From positions 62,001 through 126,000 of the forward strand of contig CATQHX010000070.1 of the NCBI GenBank assembly GCA_958296065.1: 64,000 nucleotides of DNA. The letters run 5' to 3'. The DNA is from Vicinamibacterales bacterium (GTDB taxonomy: Bacteria; Acidobacteriota; Vicinamibacteria; Vicinamibacterales; UBA8438). Shown in pieces: positions 36,679 through 44,518 of this stretch. A program made the translations under genes and the position numbers. The notes beneath the pieces are model-generated. The model was not told the origin of the DNA. It made no database searches and worked only from the letters and a program-made list of their open reading frames with translations. The stretch's first letter is position 1; every line of letters starts with the position of its first letter.

Positions 36679-38121
36679 ATGTCCTCCTCCATCGAGCTCT
36701 GCACGCGGCCGGCGATAGAGCTCGCCCGCGCGATTGCCGCCCGCGAGCTCTCCGCTGTCGAGGTGATGGAAGCCCACCTCGCCCGCATCGACCGGATCAA
36801 TCCGACGGTCAACGCGATCGTCACGCTCCTGCCCGACGAGGCGCGGCGCGGGGCCGAAGCGGCCGACGCGGCGGTCGCGCGCGGGGACGCGCTCGGTCCG
36901 CTGCACGGGCTGCCGGTGGCCCACAAGGACCTCACGTGGACCAAGGGGATTCGGACCACGTTCGGGTGCAGGGCCTTCGAACACTTCGTCCCCGACGAGG
37001 ACGCGCTCATCGTCGAGCGGCTGCGCGCCGCCGGCGCCATCACCATCGGCAAGACCAACACCCCGGAGCTCGGCGCCGGTTCGCAGACGTTCAACGCCGT
37101 CTTCGGGGCCACGCGCAATCCCTACGACACGACGAAAACGTGCGGCGGCAGCAGTGGCGGCGCGGCGGTGGCGCTCGCCACCGGGATGCTCCCGATCGCG
37201 GACGGCAGCGACCTCGGCGGTTCGCTGCGCAATCCGGCCGGCTACTGCAACGTCGTCGGCTTCAGGCCGTCGCCGGGCCGCGTGCCCATCTGGCCCAGCC
37301 AGGCCGCCTGGTTCCCGATGGGCGTGCAGGGACCGATGGCCCGCGACGTGACGGACGCGGCCCTCATGTTGAGCGCCATCGCCGGTCCCGACCCACGGGC
37401 GCCGATCTCGCTGTCCGAGCCCGGGACAGTCTTCCGCCCGCCGCTGCAGAGCGACGTCGACGGCGTGGTCGTCGCCTGGAGCCGGGATCTCGGGGGGCTC
37501 CCCGTCGACCACCGGGTCACGGCCGTCATCGAAGCCGAACGCGAAACGTTCGCACGCCTGGGCTGCCTGGTCGAGGACGCCGAGCCGGACATGAGCGGCG
37601 TTGCCGAGGTGTTCGCGGTCTGGCGCGCGTGGTACTTCGAGGCCTGCTACGGAACGTTGCTCGACGAGCACCGGGAGCTCCTGAAGGACACCGTGATCTG
37701 GAACATCGAGCAGGGACGCCGGCTGAGCGGCCCGCGTCTCGGAGCGGCGGCACGGGCGTGGAGCGCGCTGCTCGACCGCGTGCGGGGCTTCTTCGAGCGC
37801 CACGAGTTTCTCGTGCTGCCGGTCAGCCAGGTGCCCCCGTTCGACGTCGATCAGCCGTACGTCACCGAGATCGACGGCGTGAAGATGGAGACCTACCTGG
37901 ACTGGATGAGCTCCTGCGCGCACATTTCCGTGCTCGGCCTGCCGGCCATCTCCGTGCCCTGTGGATTCACGGACGACGGCCTGCCGGTGGGCATCCAGAT
38001 CGTCGGCCGCCAGCACGACGACCTGGGGGTGCTGCGGCTCGCACATGCCTTCGAACAGATCAACCGCGCGGGCCTGCGTCGGCCGCCGATCGACGATCTC
38101 GAAGGGAGCTCCGGCGAGTGA
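36679..38121 (+). CDS. Amidase (amidase-signature family)
   Basis: 480 residues. The Ser-cisSer-Lys triad is readable: Lys in GLPVAHKDLTW, the Gly/Ser loop TCGGSSGGAAVALATGM and the nucleophile region DGSDLGGSLRNPAGYC. ELSAVEVMEAHLARID at the start and ISVPCGFTDDGLPVGIQIVG at the end are typical. Hydrolyses amides to acids in the cytoplasm; no signal peptide. GatA is unlikely because no gatB/C neighbours exist. The stop overlaps the next gene (GTGA). Confidence 0.92.
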   Translation: MSSSIELCTRPAIELARAIAARELSAVEVMEAHLARIDRINPTVNAIVTLLPDEARRGAEAADAAVARGDALGPLHGLPVAHKDLTWTKGIRTTFGCRAFEHFVPDEDALIVERLRAAGAITIGKTNTPELGAGSQTFNAVFGATRNPYDTTKTCGGSSGGAAVALATGMLPIADGSDLGGSLRNPAGYCNVVGFRPSPGRVPIWPSQAAWFPMGVQGPMARDVTDAALMLSAIAGPDPRAPISLSEPGTVFRPPLQSDVDGVVVAWSRDLGGLPVDHRVTAVIEAERETFARLGCLVEDAEPDMSGVAEVFAVWRAWYFEACYGTLLDEHRELLKDTVIWNIEQGRRLSGPRLGAAARAWSALLDRVRGFFERHEFLVLPVSQVPPFDVDQPYVTEIDGVKMETYLDWMSSCAHISVLGLPAISVPCGFTDDGLPVGIQIVGRQHDDLGVLRLAHAFEQINRAGLRRPPIDDLEGSSGE

Positions 38122-38957
38122 TAGCCCCGCGCGCCTGGGCCATCGACCGTTTCATCCACTCGCTGTTTGCCAGCGTGCTGTTTCTCACCGTCCTGTTTCT
38201 CTGGAACCGTTCTTACGAACGGTCCTGCCTGGCGCTCGCCCTTCCCGGCCTGACGTTTCTCATGATCTTCCATGGCCTGTTGGAGTACCGACTGGAGAGG
38301 AAGCGCTTCTGGGTCGACTACTACCTCGACCGCGCCTCACCTCTGCACGGCTGGTTCAGCAGAACAGGGTTGTCGGCACCGATCTCCCTGGTCGTGGCCC
38401 TGCCGCTGGCGGCGTTCCTGTCCGTCTTCGCGGCGCGCTCGCGGCCGACCGACTGGTACTTCCTGTTCGCGGCGGCAACCGCGGCGCCGCTGCTTCATCA
38501 CGCGCTGGGGCGCTGGCCCGGGCGGCACTTCAGGAGCAGCGAAGGCGACACACGGAGACCAACCCTCGCGGACATCCTCGTCGCGCGCCTGGCGGGCACG
38601 CTGCTGCTGGCCGGCGTCGTCGCCGCCTACATCTACGCCGGCTATTACCTGATACCCGTGCCCGAGGGCATCTTCCCCGAATCGATGGAACGGACCGTGG
38701 AGGCGTTCTCGGTCCGCGCGCGCTCGGCATGCCCGATCGTCGAGGACACGCTCCTGATCGCGGCCCAGCTCGACGGGCTGTCCTGGTACTTCGTCACCAC
38801 CGCGGCAACCTCGTCGTGGCTGCATGACGGGATCCGGCCGGTCGTATGGGCCGCCTTCTTCCTGAACGCCGCCATGGTGTTCGGCGGCTTCGTGCGCGGA
38901 CTCGAGGGGTCGATCCTGCTCGCCTGCCGGTTCGGGCGTCATCAAAAGGACGAGTGA
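38118..38957 (+). CDS. Multi-spanning membrane protein of unknown function
   Basis: 279 residues from a GTG overlapping the amidase stop. About six hydrophobic segments: LFASVLFLTVLFLW, CLALALPGLTFLMIFHGLL, ISLVVALPLAAFLSVFA, WYFLFAAATAAPLLHH, LLLAGVVAAYIYAGYYLIPV and VVWAAFFLNAAMVFGGFV. No family recognised. Coupling to the amidase suggests a shared task. Confidence 0.7.
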   Translation: MIAPRAWAIDRFIHSLFASVLFLTVLFLWNRSYERSCLALALPGLTFLMIFHGLLEYRLERKRFWVDYYLDRASPLHGWFSRTGLSAPISLVVALPLAAFLSVFAARSRPTDWYFLFAAATAAPLLHHALGRWPGRHFRSSEGDTRRPTLADILVARLAGTLLLAGVVAAYIYAGYYLIPVPEGIFPESMERTVEAFSVRARSACPIVEDTLLIAAQLDGLSWYFVTTAATSSWLHDGIRPVVWAAFFLNAAMVFGGFVRGLEGSILLACRFGRHQKDE

Positions 38958-39040
38958 TGTCGAACAGAAACGCGAACGACGAAGTGGCCGCACATCTGAT
39001 TCTGGCGGCCGCTGAGGGCGCAGCGCTCCAGAGGGTCTGA
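38957..39040 (+). CDS. Possible 27-residue peptide
   Basis: ATG at 38957 overlaps the preceding stop as TGATG. The product (MSNRNANDEVAAHLILAAAE and seven more residues) has a helical Ala-rich stretch. Real only if the coupling is used; no ribosome site of its own. Confidence 0.25.
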   Translation: MSNRNANDEVAAHLILAAAEGAALQRV

Positions 39041-39087
39041 TCCTGCTCGCCTGCCGCGCACCGGAACGGTATCGTAGGGACTGACGC

Positions 39088-40326
39088 ATGCTGCGGCCGA
39101 GACCTCGACCTGCACCCGAGCGGAGCGGCGTCGCGATCTGGACGCGGCGGACCGTCCTGCTGCTGGCGTCCGTTACGCTGCTGTGCATCGTGGCCGCGGG
39201 CACCGTGGTCGACCCGCTGCCGTACATCGGCCCGCCCCGCGTCGGCCCGCCTTCTCCCAGCGCCGACACGGGCTCGCCGTGCCCGGACATGGCCCTGTTC
39301 CCGGGGAGCCGCACGCCGCTGACGGATGCCGAGCTGGCGCTGGTGGCGCGGAACCGGTGGCACGGGCTTCGGACGCGCCTGCGCCGGGAGCCGCTCCCGC
39401 GGACCGAACGGACACTCGGGGCGCAATTGGACGCGGCGTTCGAGCCGGCGTACGCGAGCATTCCCGCGTTCCTGGACTGGCACTATTCGGTCGCGGGGCA
39501 GTACACGCAACTCGCCCAGGCGACGCTCGGCCGACTGCTGGAGTCGGAGGCCGCACAGGCGGCTCTCGACCGCCTGCAGACATCGCCGCTCGGCCGGACG
39601 CTCCTCGAACGACTGGGCGAATCGGACGCCGCCCGGGCGGCCCTCCACCGGCTGCAGGACTCGGAAACCGTCCGCACCGCGCTCGACGAGCTGCAGCGGG
39701 GGGTGGACTCGCGCCTGTTCTCGGATCTGCCGGGCCGCATCCGGGATGCGTCCGACGATGTCGAGCGCGTCATGAAGGAAGAGCTGCGCGCGCTCGTCGA
39801 GCAGCGCATCCGCGAGGAAGTGCAGACGTTGCCGTCCTCCGCATATGCCGGGGACTCGACGCCGTGCCCCCGCGGTGACGTCCCCGACCCGCGGATCGTC
39901 TACGCGAGCATGTTGCAGGCGGCGACCCCACGAACGCTCGCGAGGTTCACCGCTTCCGCCGCCCCGACCGGCGTCCTCGCGGCCGGCGCCGTGCTGCGCG
40001 GCGGGGCCGCGGCCGGAGCGCTCGTCAGGAACCTGTCCGGCCGGCTGTTCTCCCGCGCCGCAAGCCGTACGGCGGGCACAATCGGCGCCGCGTTGGGAGG
40101 CTTGGCCGCCGGTGCCGCGGCGTGGCTGCTGGTCGATTTTGCCGTCCTGTTCGTCGACGAGCGGCTCAACCGGGACGATCTCGAACAGGAGCTGATCCGC
40201 CTGGTGGACGAGCGGAAGGCGGAGGTCGAAGCGGCGCTCGCGACCTCGGTCGAAGACGCAAGGCTGGAGGCGCTGAGCGGGCGCACGCCGTCCGACCTTA
40301 CGAGCGGTATTCGACCGGGCGATTGA
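39088..40326 (+). CDS. Membrane-anchored helical protein of unknown function
   Basis: 412 residues. One N-terminal anchor (TVLLLASVTLLCIVAAGTVV), a Cys/Pro-rich stretch, a helical middle with near-repeats (LLESEAAQAALDRLQTSPL, LGESDAARAALHRLQDS), and a C-terminal hydrophobic glycine/alanine region (ALGGLAAGAAAWLLVDFAVLF) followed by a charged tail (ELIRLVDERKAEVEAAL). Looks like an inner-membrane protein with both ends anchored. I do not recognise the family. A TATCGT at about 39068 lies close upstream. Confidence 0.65.
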   Translation: MLRPRPRPAPERSGVAIWTRRTVLLLASVTLLCIVAAGTVVDPLPYIGPPRVGPPSPSADTGSPCPDMALFPGSRTPLTDAELALVARNRWHGLRTRLRREPLPRTERTLGAQLDAAFEPAYASIPAFLDWHYSVAGQYTQLAQATLGRLLESEAAQAALDRLQTSPLGRTLLERLGESDAARAALHRLQDSETVRTALDELQRGVDSRLFSDLPGRIRDASDDVERVMKEELRALVEQRIREEVQTLPSSAYAGDSTPCPRGDVPDPRIVYASMLQAATPRTLARFTASAAPTGVLAAGAVLRGGAAAGALVRNLSGRLFSRAASRTAGTIGAALGGLAAGAAAWLLVDFAVLFVDERLNRDDLEQELIRLVDERKAEVEAALATSVEDARLEALSGRTPSDLTSGIRPGD

Positions 40327-40471
40327 GAGCAATCGCCGGCCGCGACGGTCCGCCGACTGCGGGGCCCGCCGCCGGGTCACGAGCGGCTCGCGCGGCCGAG
40401 GCCCGGAGCCCGGGGCAGGAGCCTCGTTGCACGCGCAACGGCGATGCACTCCGCCCGGACGCCGAAGCGCC

Positions 40472-40505
40472 AGGAATCTGCACCGCAGAAACGGCGCAGA
40501 CTCCT
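40472..40505. repeat. Second copy of the palindromic element
   Basis: AGGAATCTGCACC (40472-40484) and GGCGCAGACTCCT (40493-40505) form an 11/13 stem with an 8-base loop, in the 283-base gap between genes ending at 40326 and starting at 40610. The right arm matches the copy at 33785-33797 exactly. The rest of the gap shows no gene. Confidence 0.5.
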
Positions 40506-40558
40506 CGTCAGGCCCGGTTGGGCGACGTTCGGAGCCGTCAGGCGAACGATTGTCGGGC

Positions 40559-40564
40559 TAGAAT
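40559..40564 (+). promoter_or_regulatory. -10 box for cytochrome-propeller gene
   Basis: TAGAAT; the leader would be about 40 bases and includes GGGAGG shortly before the ATG at 40610. Confidence 0.45.
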
Positions 40565-40609
40565 GCGGTCTTCGCGCACGTGATCATCCATCCTCGCGGG
40601 AGGCTCCGA

Positions 40610-42793
40610 ATGCCAGCTCAATTCAGTCGAATCCCGGCACTGCTCGCCGCCGTCGCCCTTTCCACCGCCGGCCTGATGCTCGACGGACCTGCCGTATCCG
40701 CATGGCAGGCGATGACGCTCGACGCCGACGACATCGGCGGCGTGGTCAGCAGCCCGAACGGCCCGGAGGCGGGCGTCTGGGTCATTGCGGAGACGGACGA
40801 CTTCGCGACCGGGCTCCGCAAGATCGTCGTGACGGATGACGAGGGTCGCTACGTGCTGCCGGACCTCCCCGACGCGGATTACGAGGTCTGGGTACGCGGC
40901 TACGGGCTCGCGGATTCGCCGAAGGTGGCGGGCCGGCCCGGACAGACGCTCGATCTGACTGCCGTGATCGCCGCCGACCCGCAGCAGGCCGCCGCCGTGT
41001 ACCCGGCCAACTACTGGTACGCGCTGATGCAGGTGCCCGACCCGTCCGAGTTCCCGGGCACGGGCGCGGACGGCAACGGCATCCCGCCGACCGTGCGCAC
41101 GCAGGCCCACTGGGTGGACCTGCTCAAGCAGGGCTGCCAGCTCTGCCACCAGCTCGGCAACCTCGCGACGCGCGAGATCCCCAACGCCGCGGACTTCGAC
41201 TCGACCGAAGCGGCCTGGGCCCACCGGATCGTCACGGGCCAACGGGCCGCCAACATGGCCGCCACCGTCAACCGCTTCGGGCGCGACCGGGCGATTGCGT
41301 CCTACGCGGAGTGGACCGACCGCATCATGGCGGGCGAGGTGCCCCCGCAGCCGGAGCGGCCGCAGGGCCGTGAGCGCGACGTCGTGCTCACGATGTGGGA
41401 GTGGGGCGGCGAGACCGGCTACATCCACGACGAGATCGCCAGCGACAAGCGCGACCCCCGGGTCAACGCCGACGGCCCGGTCTACGGCGTCGAGTTCGCC
41501 GGCGACAAGCTGGTCTGGGTGGACCCGAACAGCAGCGAGGCGCACGAGGTCGTGCTGCCGGTGCGGGACACGCCCGGTGAAGGCGACTTCCGGTCGTACA
41601 TCGCCCAGGAGATGCCGAACCCGTCCTTCTACTACGGCGACGAGCTGATCTGGAACAACCCCGGCAATCCGCACAACCCGATGATGGACGCCGAAGGAAG
41701 GGTCTGGATGACCCACCAGATCCGCGGCCCCGGCAACCCCGACTGGTGCCGCGAAGGCTCGGACAACCCGTTCGCGCGGTACTACCCCATCGAGCGGGCC
41801 GCCCGGCACGTCGCCTACTACGACCCGGCGAGCGAGCACGTGGAGCTCATCGACACGTGCTTCAACACGCACCATCTGCAGTTCGGCTTCGACACGGACG
41901 ACACGCTGTTCCTGAGCTCGGTGAGCGACGTTATCGGCTGGGTGAACACGAAGACCTATGCCGAAACGGGCGACGAGCAGGCGTCGCAGGGCTGGTGCCC
42001 GACCATCGTCGACACCACCGGCGACGGGCGGATAGGTGAATGGACGGGCCTGCGCGAGGATCCGGACCCGGAGAAGGACCGCCAACTCGGCCGCGGCTGG
42101 TACGGCATCGTTCCCGATCCGACGGAAGAGAACGTCGTCTGGGCCGCGGCGGCCGGCGTCCCCGGCCAGATCGTGCGCCTGTCGATCGGCGACAACCCGC
42201 CCGAGACGTGCATCTCCGAGTACTACCAGCCGCCGTTCGAGAACGCGGACGCACCGATCCAGGGCTACTCGCCCCGCGGGGTCGACATCGACCGCAACGG
42301 TGTCGTCTGGACCGCGCTGTCAGGCAGCGGCCATGTCGCCAAGTTCGACCGCGGCCAGTGCGCGGTGCTGAACGGACCGACCGCCACCGGCCAGCACTGC
42401 CCCGAGGGGTGGACGCTCTACGCCACGCCCGGACCGCAGATGCAGGGCGTGGACGCGCACGGTAGCGCCGACTTCCACTATTACAACTGGGTGGACCAGT
42501 TCAACACGCTCGGCCTCGGCGAGAACGTGCCCATCGCCACCGGCTCGACATCGGACTCGCTGCTGGCGTTCCTGCCGGAGCAGGAGCAGTTCGTCACCAT
42601 GCGCGTCCCCTACCCGCTCGGGTTCTACTCGCGCGGCATGGACGGGCGCATCGACGACCCGGACGCCGGCTGGAAGGGACGCGCGGTGTGGGCCGACTAC
42701 GGCACCAACACCGTCTGGCACATCGAGGGCGGCAAGGGGACGCAGGGCAATCTGGTGAAGTTCCAGGTACGCCCGCACCCGCTGGCGCACTAG
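40610..42793 (+). CDS. Exported protein with carboxypeptidase-regulatory-like, CxxCH heme and propeller-like regions
   Basis: 727 residues from the ATG at 40610 (GGGAGG upstream); an ATG at 40580 is less likely because it precedes the signal peptide. Signal peptide ends near AVSAWQA. Residues 40-110 form a carboxypeptidase-regulatory-like Ig fold (VVTDDEGRYVLPDLPDADYE). At about residue 180 is LLKQGCQLCHQLGN, a CxxCH c-type heme site. The remaining 500 residues are propeller-like with streptogramin-lyase-type segments (GVDIDRNGVVWTALSGSG, DYGTNTVWHIEG). Likely a periplasmic electron-transfer or substrate-oxidising protein; the reaction is unknown. Confidence 0.8.
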   Translation: MPAQFSRIPALLAAVALSTAGLMLDGPAVSAWQAMTLDADDIGGVVSSPNGPEAGVWVIAETDDFATGLRKIVVTDDEGRYVLPDLPDADYEVWVRGYGLADSPKVAGRPGQTLDLTAVIAADPQQAAAVYPANYWYALMQVPDPSEFPGTGADGNGIPPTVRTQAHWVDLLKQGCQLCHQLGNLATREIPNAADFDSTEAAWAHRIVTGQRAANMAATVNRFGRDRAIASYAEWTDRIMAGEVPPQPERPQGRERDVVLTMWEWGGETGYIHDEIASDKRDPRVNADGPVYGVEFAGDKLVWVDPNSSEAHEVVLPVRDTPGEGDFRSYIAQEMPNPSFYYGDELIWNNPGNPHNPMMDAEGRVWMTHQIRGPGNPDWCREGSDNPFARYYPIERAARHVAYYDPASEHVELIDTCFNTHHLQFGFDTDDTLFLSSVSDVIGWVNTKTYAETGDEQASQGWCPTIVDTTGDGRIGEWTGLREDPDPEKDRQLGRGWYGIVPDPTEENVVWAAAAGVPGQIVRLSIGDNPPETCISEYYQPPFENADAPIQGYSPRGVDIDRNGVVWTALSGSGHVAKFDRGQCAVLNGPTATGQHCPEGWTLYATPGPQMQGVDAHGSADFHYYNWVDQFNTLGLGENVPIATGSTSDSLLAFLPEQEQFVTMRVPYPLGFYSRGMDGRIDDPDAGWKGRAVWADYGTNTVWHIEGGKGTQGNLVKFQVRPHPLAH

Positions 42794-42823
42794 CGGGGCT
42801 CTTGCCCAGGGTCGCCGAAAGAC

Positions 42824-42859
42824 CAGGCCGCCGGTTCCCGATAAGGGCTACCGGCGGCC
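42824..42859 (+). terminator. 11-bp perfect hairpin after cytochrome-propeller gene
   Basis: AGGCCGCCGGT and ACCGGCGGCCT pair perfectly around a 14-base loop, 30 bases past the stop. No T tract. Confidence 0.6.
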
Positions 42860-42882
42860 TGTCGAACGTGAGGAGCGACAGC

Positions 42883-43124
42883 ATGTCGTCGAGAGCGGGG
42901 CTGCGGGTCTCGGCGCGTGAGCGCATCAGGCCGCGGTGGTCGACCGCACCGTTCCGTTCCGCCGCGGACGCCGAGGACTTCTTCGCCGCCTGCGATGCGC
43001 GGGAAGGCGCCGGTGTCGAACCCGACTGGGACGAGCACCTTAAAGTCATCAACGAGTCCGCAGCCGCGGTGTCCCGACGACACCCAAGCGCATCTCCACG
43101 CGGAAGGCTCAGGATGAGCGATGA
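42883..43124 (+). pseudogene. Frameshifted small gene, antitoxin-like remnant
   Basis: Codon composition is strongly coding on the plus strand from about 42955 (ADAEDFFAACDAREGAGV, EPDWDEHLKVINES). After INES the frame turns to low-complexity sequence, while the -1 frame continues sensibly (RSRGVPTTPKRISTRKAQDE) to a TGA at 43122. A single lost C near 43063 would explain this. The tail style resembles small antitoxin proteins, and functional-looking toxin-antitoxin genes follow. The remainder of the gap to 43213 shows no gene. Confidence 0.4.
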
Positions 43125-43213
43125 ACCGGTCGGTAATCCGGATCGCCTACACGTCGCCGCCACGATCTGCGGCGGACGCCCGCATACGACTGAGCGTGGC
43201 GTCGAAGCGATGA

Positions 43214-43501
43214 TCAGCCCGCGACGACGAGAGGCTCGATCTCGCTGACGTCGGCCGTGGCGCGGGCGCGATCGAGATCGTACATTCGCTGGAGGTTCAG
43301 CCAGAACTCCGGTGTCATGGCCAGGGCTCGACCGATGCGGAGCGCGGTGTCCGCCGTGACGGAACGGCGCCCGTGAACAATGTCGTTGATGCGACGCGGC
43401 GGGACGCCAATCGTCCGCGCCAAACGGTACTGGCTGATCCCAAGCTCGGCGAGGATCTCGGCCAGATGCTCTCCGGGATGGATCGGATCCAGGCGGGCCA
43501 T
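43214..43501 (-). CDS. higA: HigA-type antitoxin (XRE family)
   Basis: 95 residues from an ATG at 43501 with GGGAGC upstream. It opens with MARLDPIHPGEHLAEILAEL, the HigA/VapA signature, then the helix-turn-helix ISQYRLARTIGVPPRRINDI and the C-terminal TPEFWLNLQRMYDLDRA. Such proteins repress their own operon and neutralise a RelE-type mRNA interferase. Here the upstream partner, 13 bases away, is not RelE-like. Confidence 0.88.
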   Translation of the reverse strand: MARLDPIHPGEHLAEILAELGISQYRLARTIGVPPRRINDIVHGRRSVTADTALRIGRALAMTPEFWLNLQRMYDLDRARATADVSEIEPLVVAG

Positions 43502-43514
43502 GAAGCTCTGCTCC

Positions 43515-43775
43515 CTAATGATAGTCGATGACTTCGATCTCCCGTGCGCCCTGGTCTGCCAGCCGGCACCCGAGGTTGACGTTGACATTGTCGATTCCGG
43601 CCTGCTTCGCAATCCCCGCAGCTCCGCCTGCAGCTTTGATCTCTTGGCAGTAGAGGATCCCGAACAGCGCCGCGATCGTTGTCTTTTCTCCCCATTCAGC
43701 CGCACTGATCATCTCCCGCAGCTTATCTGCGAGTTCCCGTTTCCGCACGTCGCGCTGATCGGACCACCACGCCAT
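43515..43775 (-). CDS. Small protein of unknown family paired with HigA
   Basis: 86 residues from an ATG at 43775 with GAGGAGG 10 bases upstream. Helical N-terminus (WWSDQRDVRKRELADKLREM), hydrophobic middle (TTIAALFGILYCQEIKAAGG) and a C-terminus with GIDNVNVNLGCRLADQGA. It occupies the toxin position in a higBA-like pair but has none of the RelE/HigB features (no conserved basic core or terminal Tyr/Arg pattern). Family unknown. Could be a new toxin, or an unrelated gene beside an orphan HigA. Confidence 0.6.
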   Translation of the reverse strand: MAWWSDQRDVRKRELADKLREMISAAEWGEKTTIAALFGILYCQEIKAAGGAAGIAKQAGIDNVNVNLGCRLADQGAREIEVIDYH

Positions 43776-43877
43776 TTCTCTATTGCCTCCTCTACCAACC
43801 TCGGAATTCAAGTACCCGCGGGCAGCTCTTACTGAAGCTGGTTGTGTGAACCAGGACGGCAATCTCGTGGGTCACGG

Positions 43878-44307
43878 CTACAGCACGGGAGTGTCGAGGC
43901 CGGCGATGAACCTGATGCCCGGCACGTGGAGCCCGGTCAGCTTCGCGTCGTTGGTCAAGAAAAAGGTCAACGCCTGCGGCAGCGACGCACGCGAGGTGAA
44001 CGGCGTCGGGCGCGCTGATACGATGGCGCGCCCGGAGTCCGGCATGGTATTCGGCCGTCTCTGTATCGAACGGCAACAACTCGATGTGCGGCGGCCGCAT
44101 CGCCTTCCGAATTGCGTCGGTTCGGGTGCGGTCGCCATGCTTCAGGGCGCCGACCAGAACCTGGCCGATCCCGAACGCGCTCGAACACAATTGATCGCCC
44201 CTCGATAGCATCCTGGCCAGGATGCTATCGATCTGATCGGCATAGTCTGGATGCTCTTCGATCCAGTAGATGAAGAGCATCGTGTCCCAGTAGATGCGAC
44301 AAGTCAC
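43878..44307 (-). pseudogene. PIN-domain (VapC-like) toxin gene, frameshifted
   Basis: GTG at 44307 overlaps the antitoxin-like stop (GTGA). PIN motifs are readable: RIYWDTMLFIYW (first Asp), SAPDAVHLACVAAAGVDLF (Asp). At a T5 run on the minus strand (43960-43964) the frame breaks: the expected TNDAKLTGLHVPGIRF with the last acidic residue and the stop at 43878 lie in another frame. One T too many explains it. The usual Glu in the second helix is Gln (FGIGQVLVG). Probably inactive, unless slippage on the T run restores it. Confidence 0.65.
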
Positions 44308-44453
44308 GACTCGTCATCCTGCCGGCGAGGGACATCGTCGGCAAGCGCCGCGTCGAACGCCTCCCTTTCCTGCCTGAGCCAGCGCTCGCCTCCCCCGAGC
44401 GCGGCGAACATGTCTCTTCCGATCCCGCGCAGGTCGCGAATCGCGTTACGCAT
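44304..44453 (-). CDS. Small antitoxin-like protein
   Basis: 49 residues from an ATG at 44453; an in-frame GTG near 44498 would lengthen it. Sequence MRNAIRDLRGIGRDMFAALG followed by GGERWLRQEREAFDAALADD and an acidic tail. Its stop overlaps the PIN gene start, the usual antitoxin-toxin order. No DNA-binding domain is visible in the short form. Identity rests on context. Confidence 0.45.
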   Translation of the reverse strand: MRNAIRDLRGIGRDMFAALGGGERWLRQEREAFDAALADDVPRRQDDES

Positions 44454-44518
44454 CGGCCGGCGACGACCGGTCTCCGAACCTTGATCAACACCCACGACGC
44501 GGGCCGCCTCGTACCTCG

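Noticed and set aside
42790-43083. Minus-strand frame of 97 codons after the cytochrome-propeller gene
   Set aside because: It overlaps the better-supported plus-strand remnant and covers the terminator hairpin; no recognizable features.
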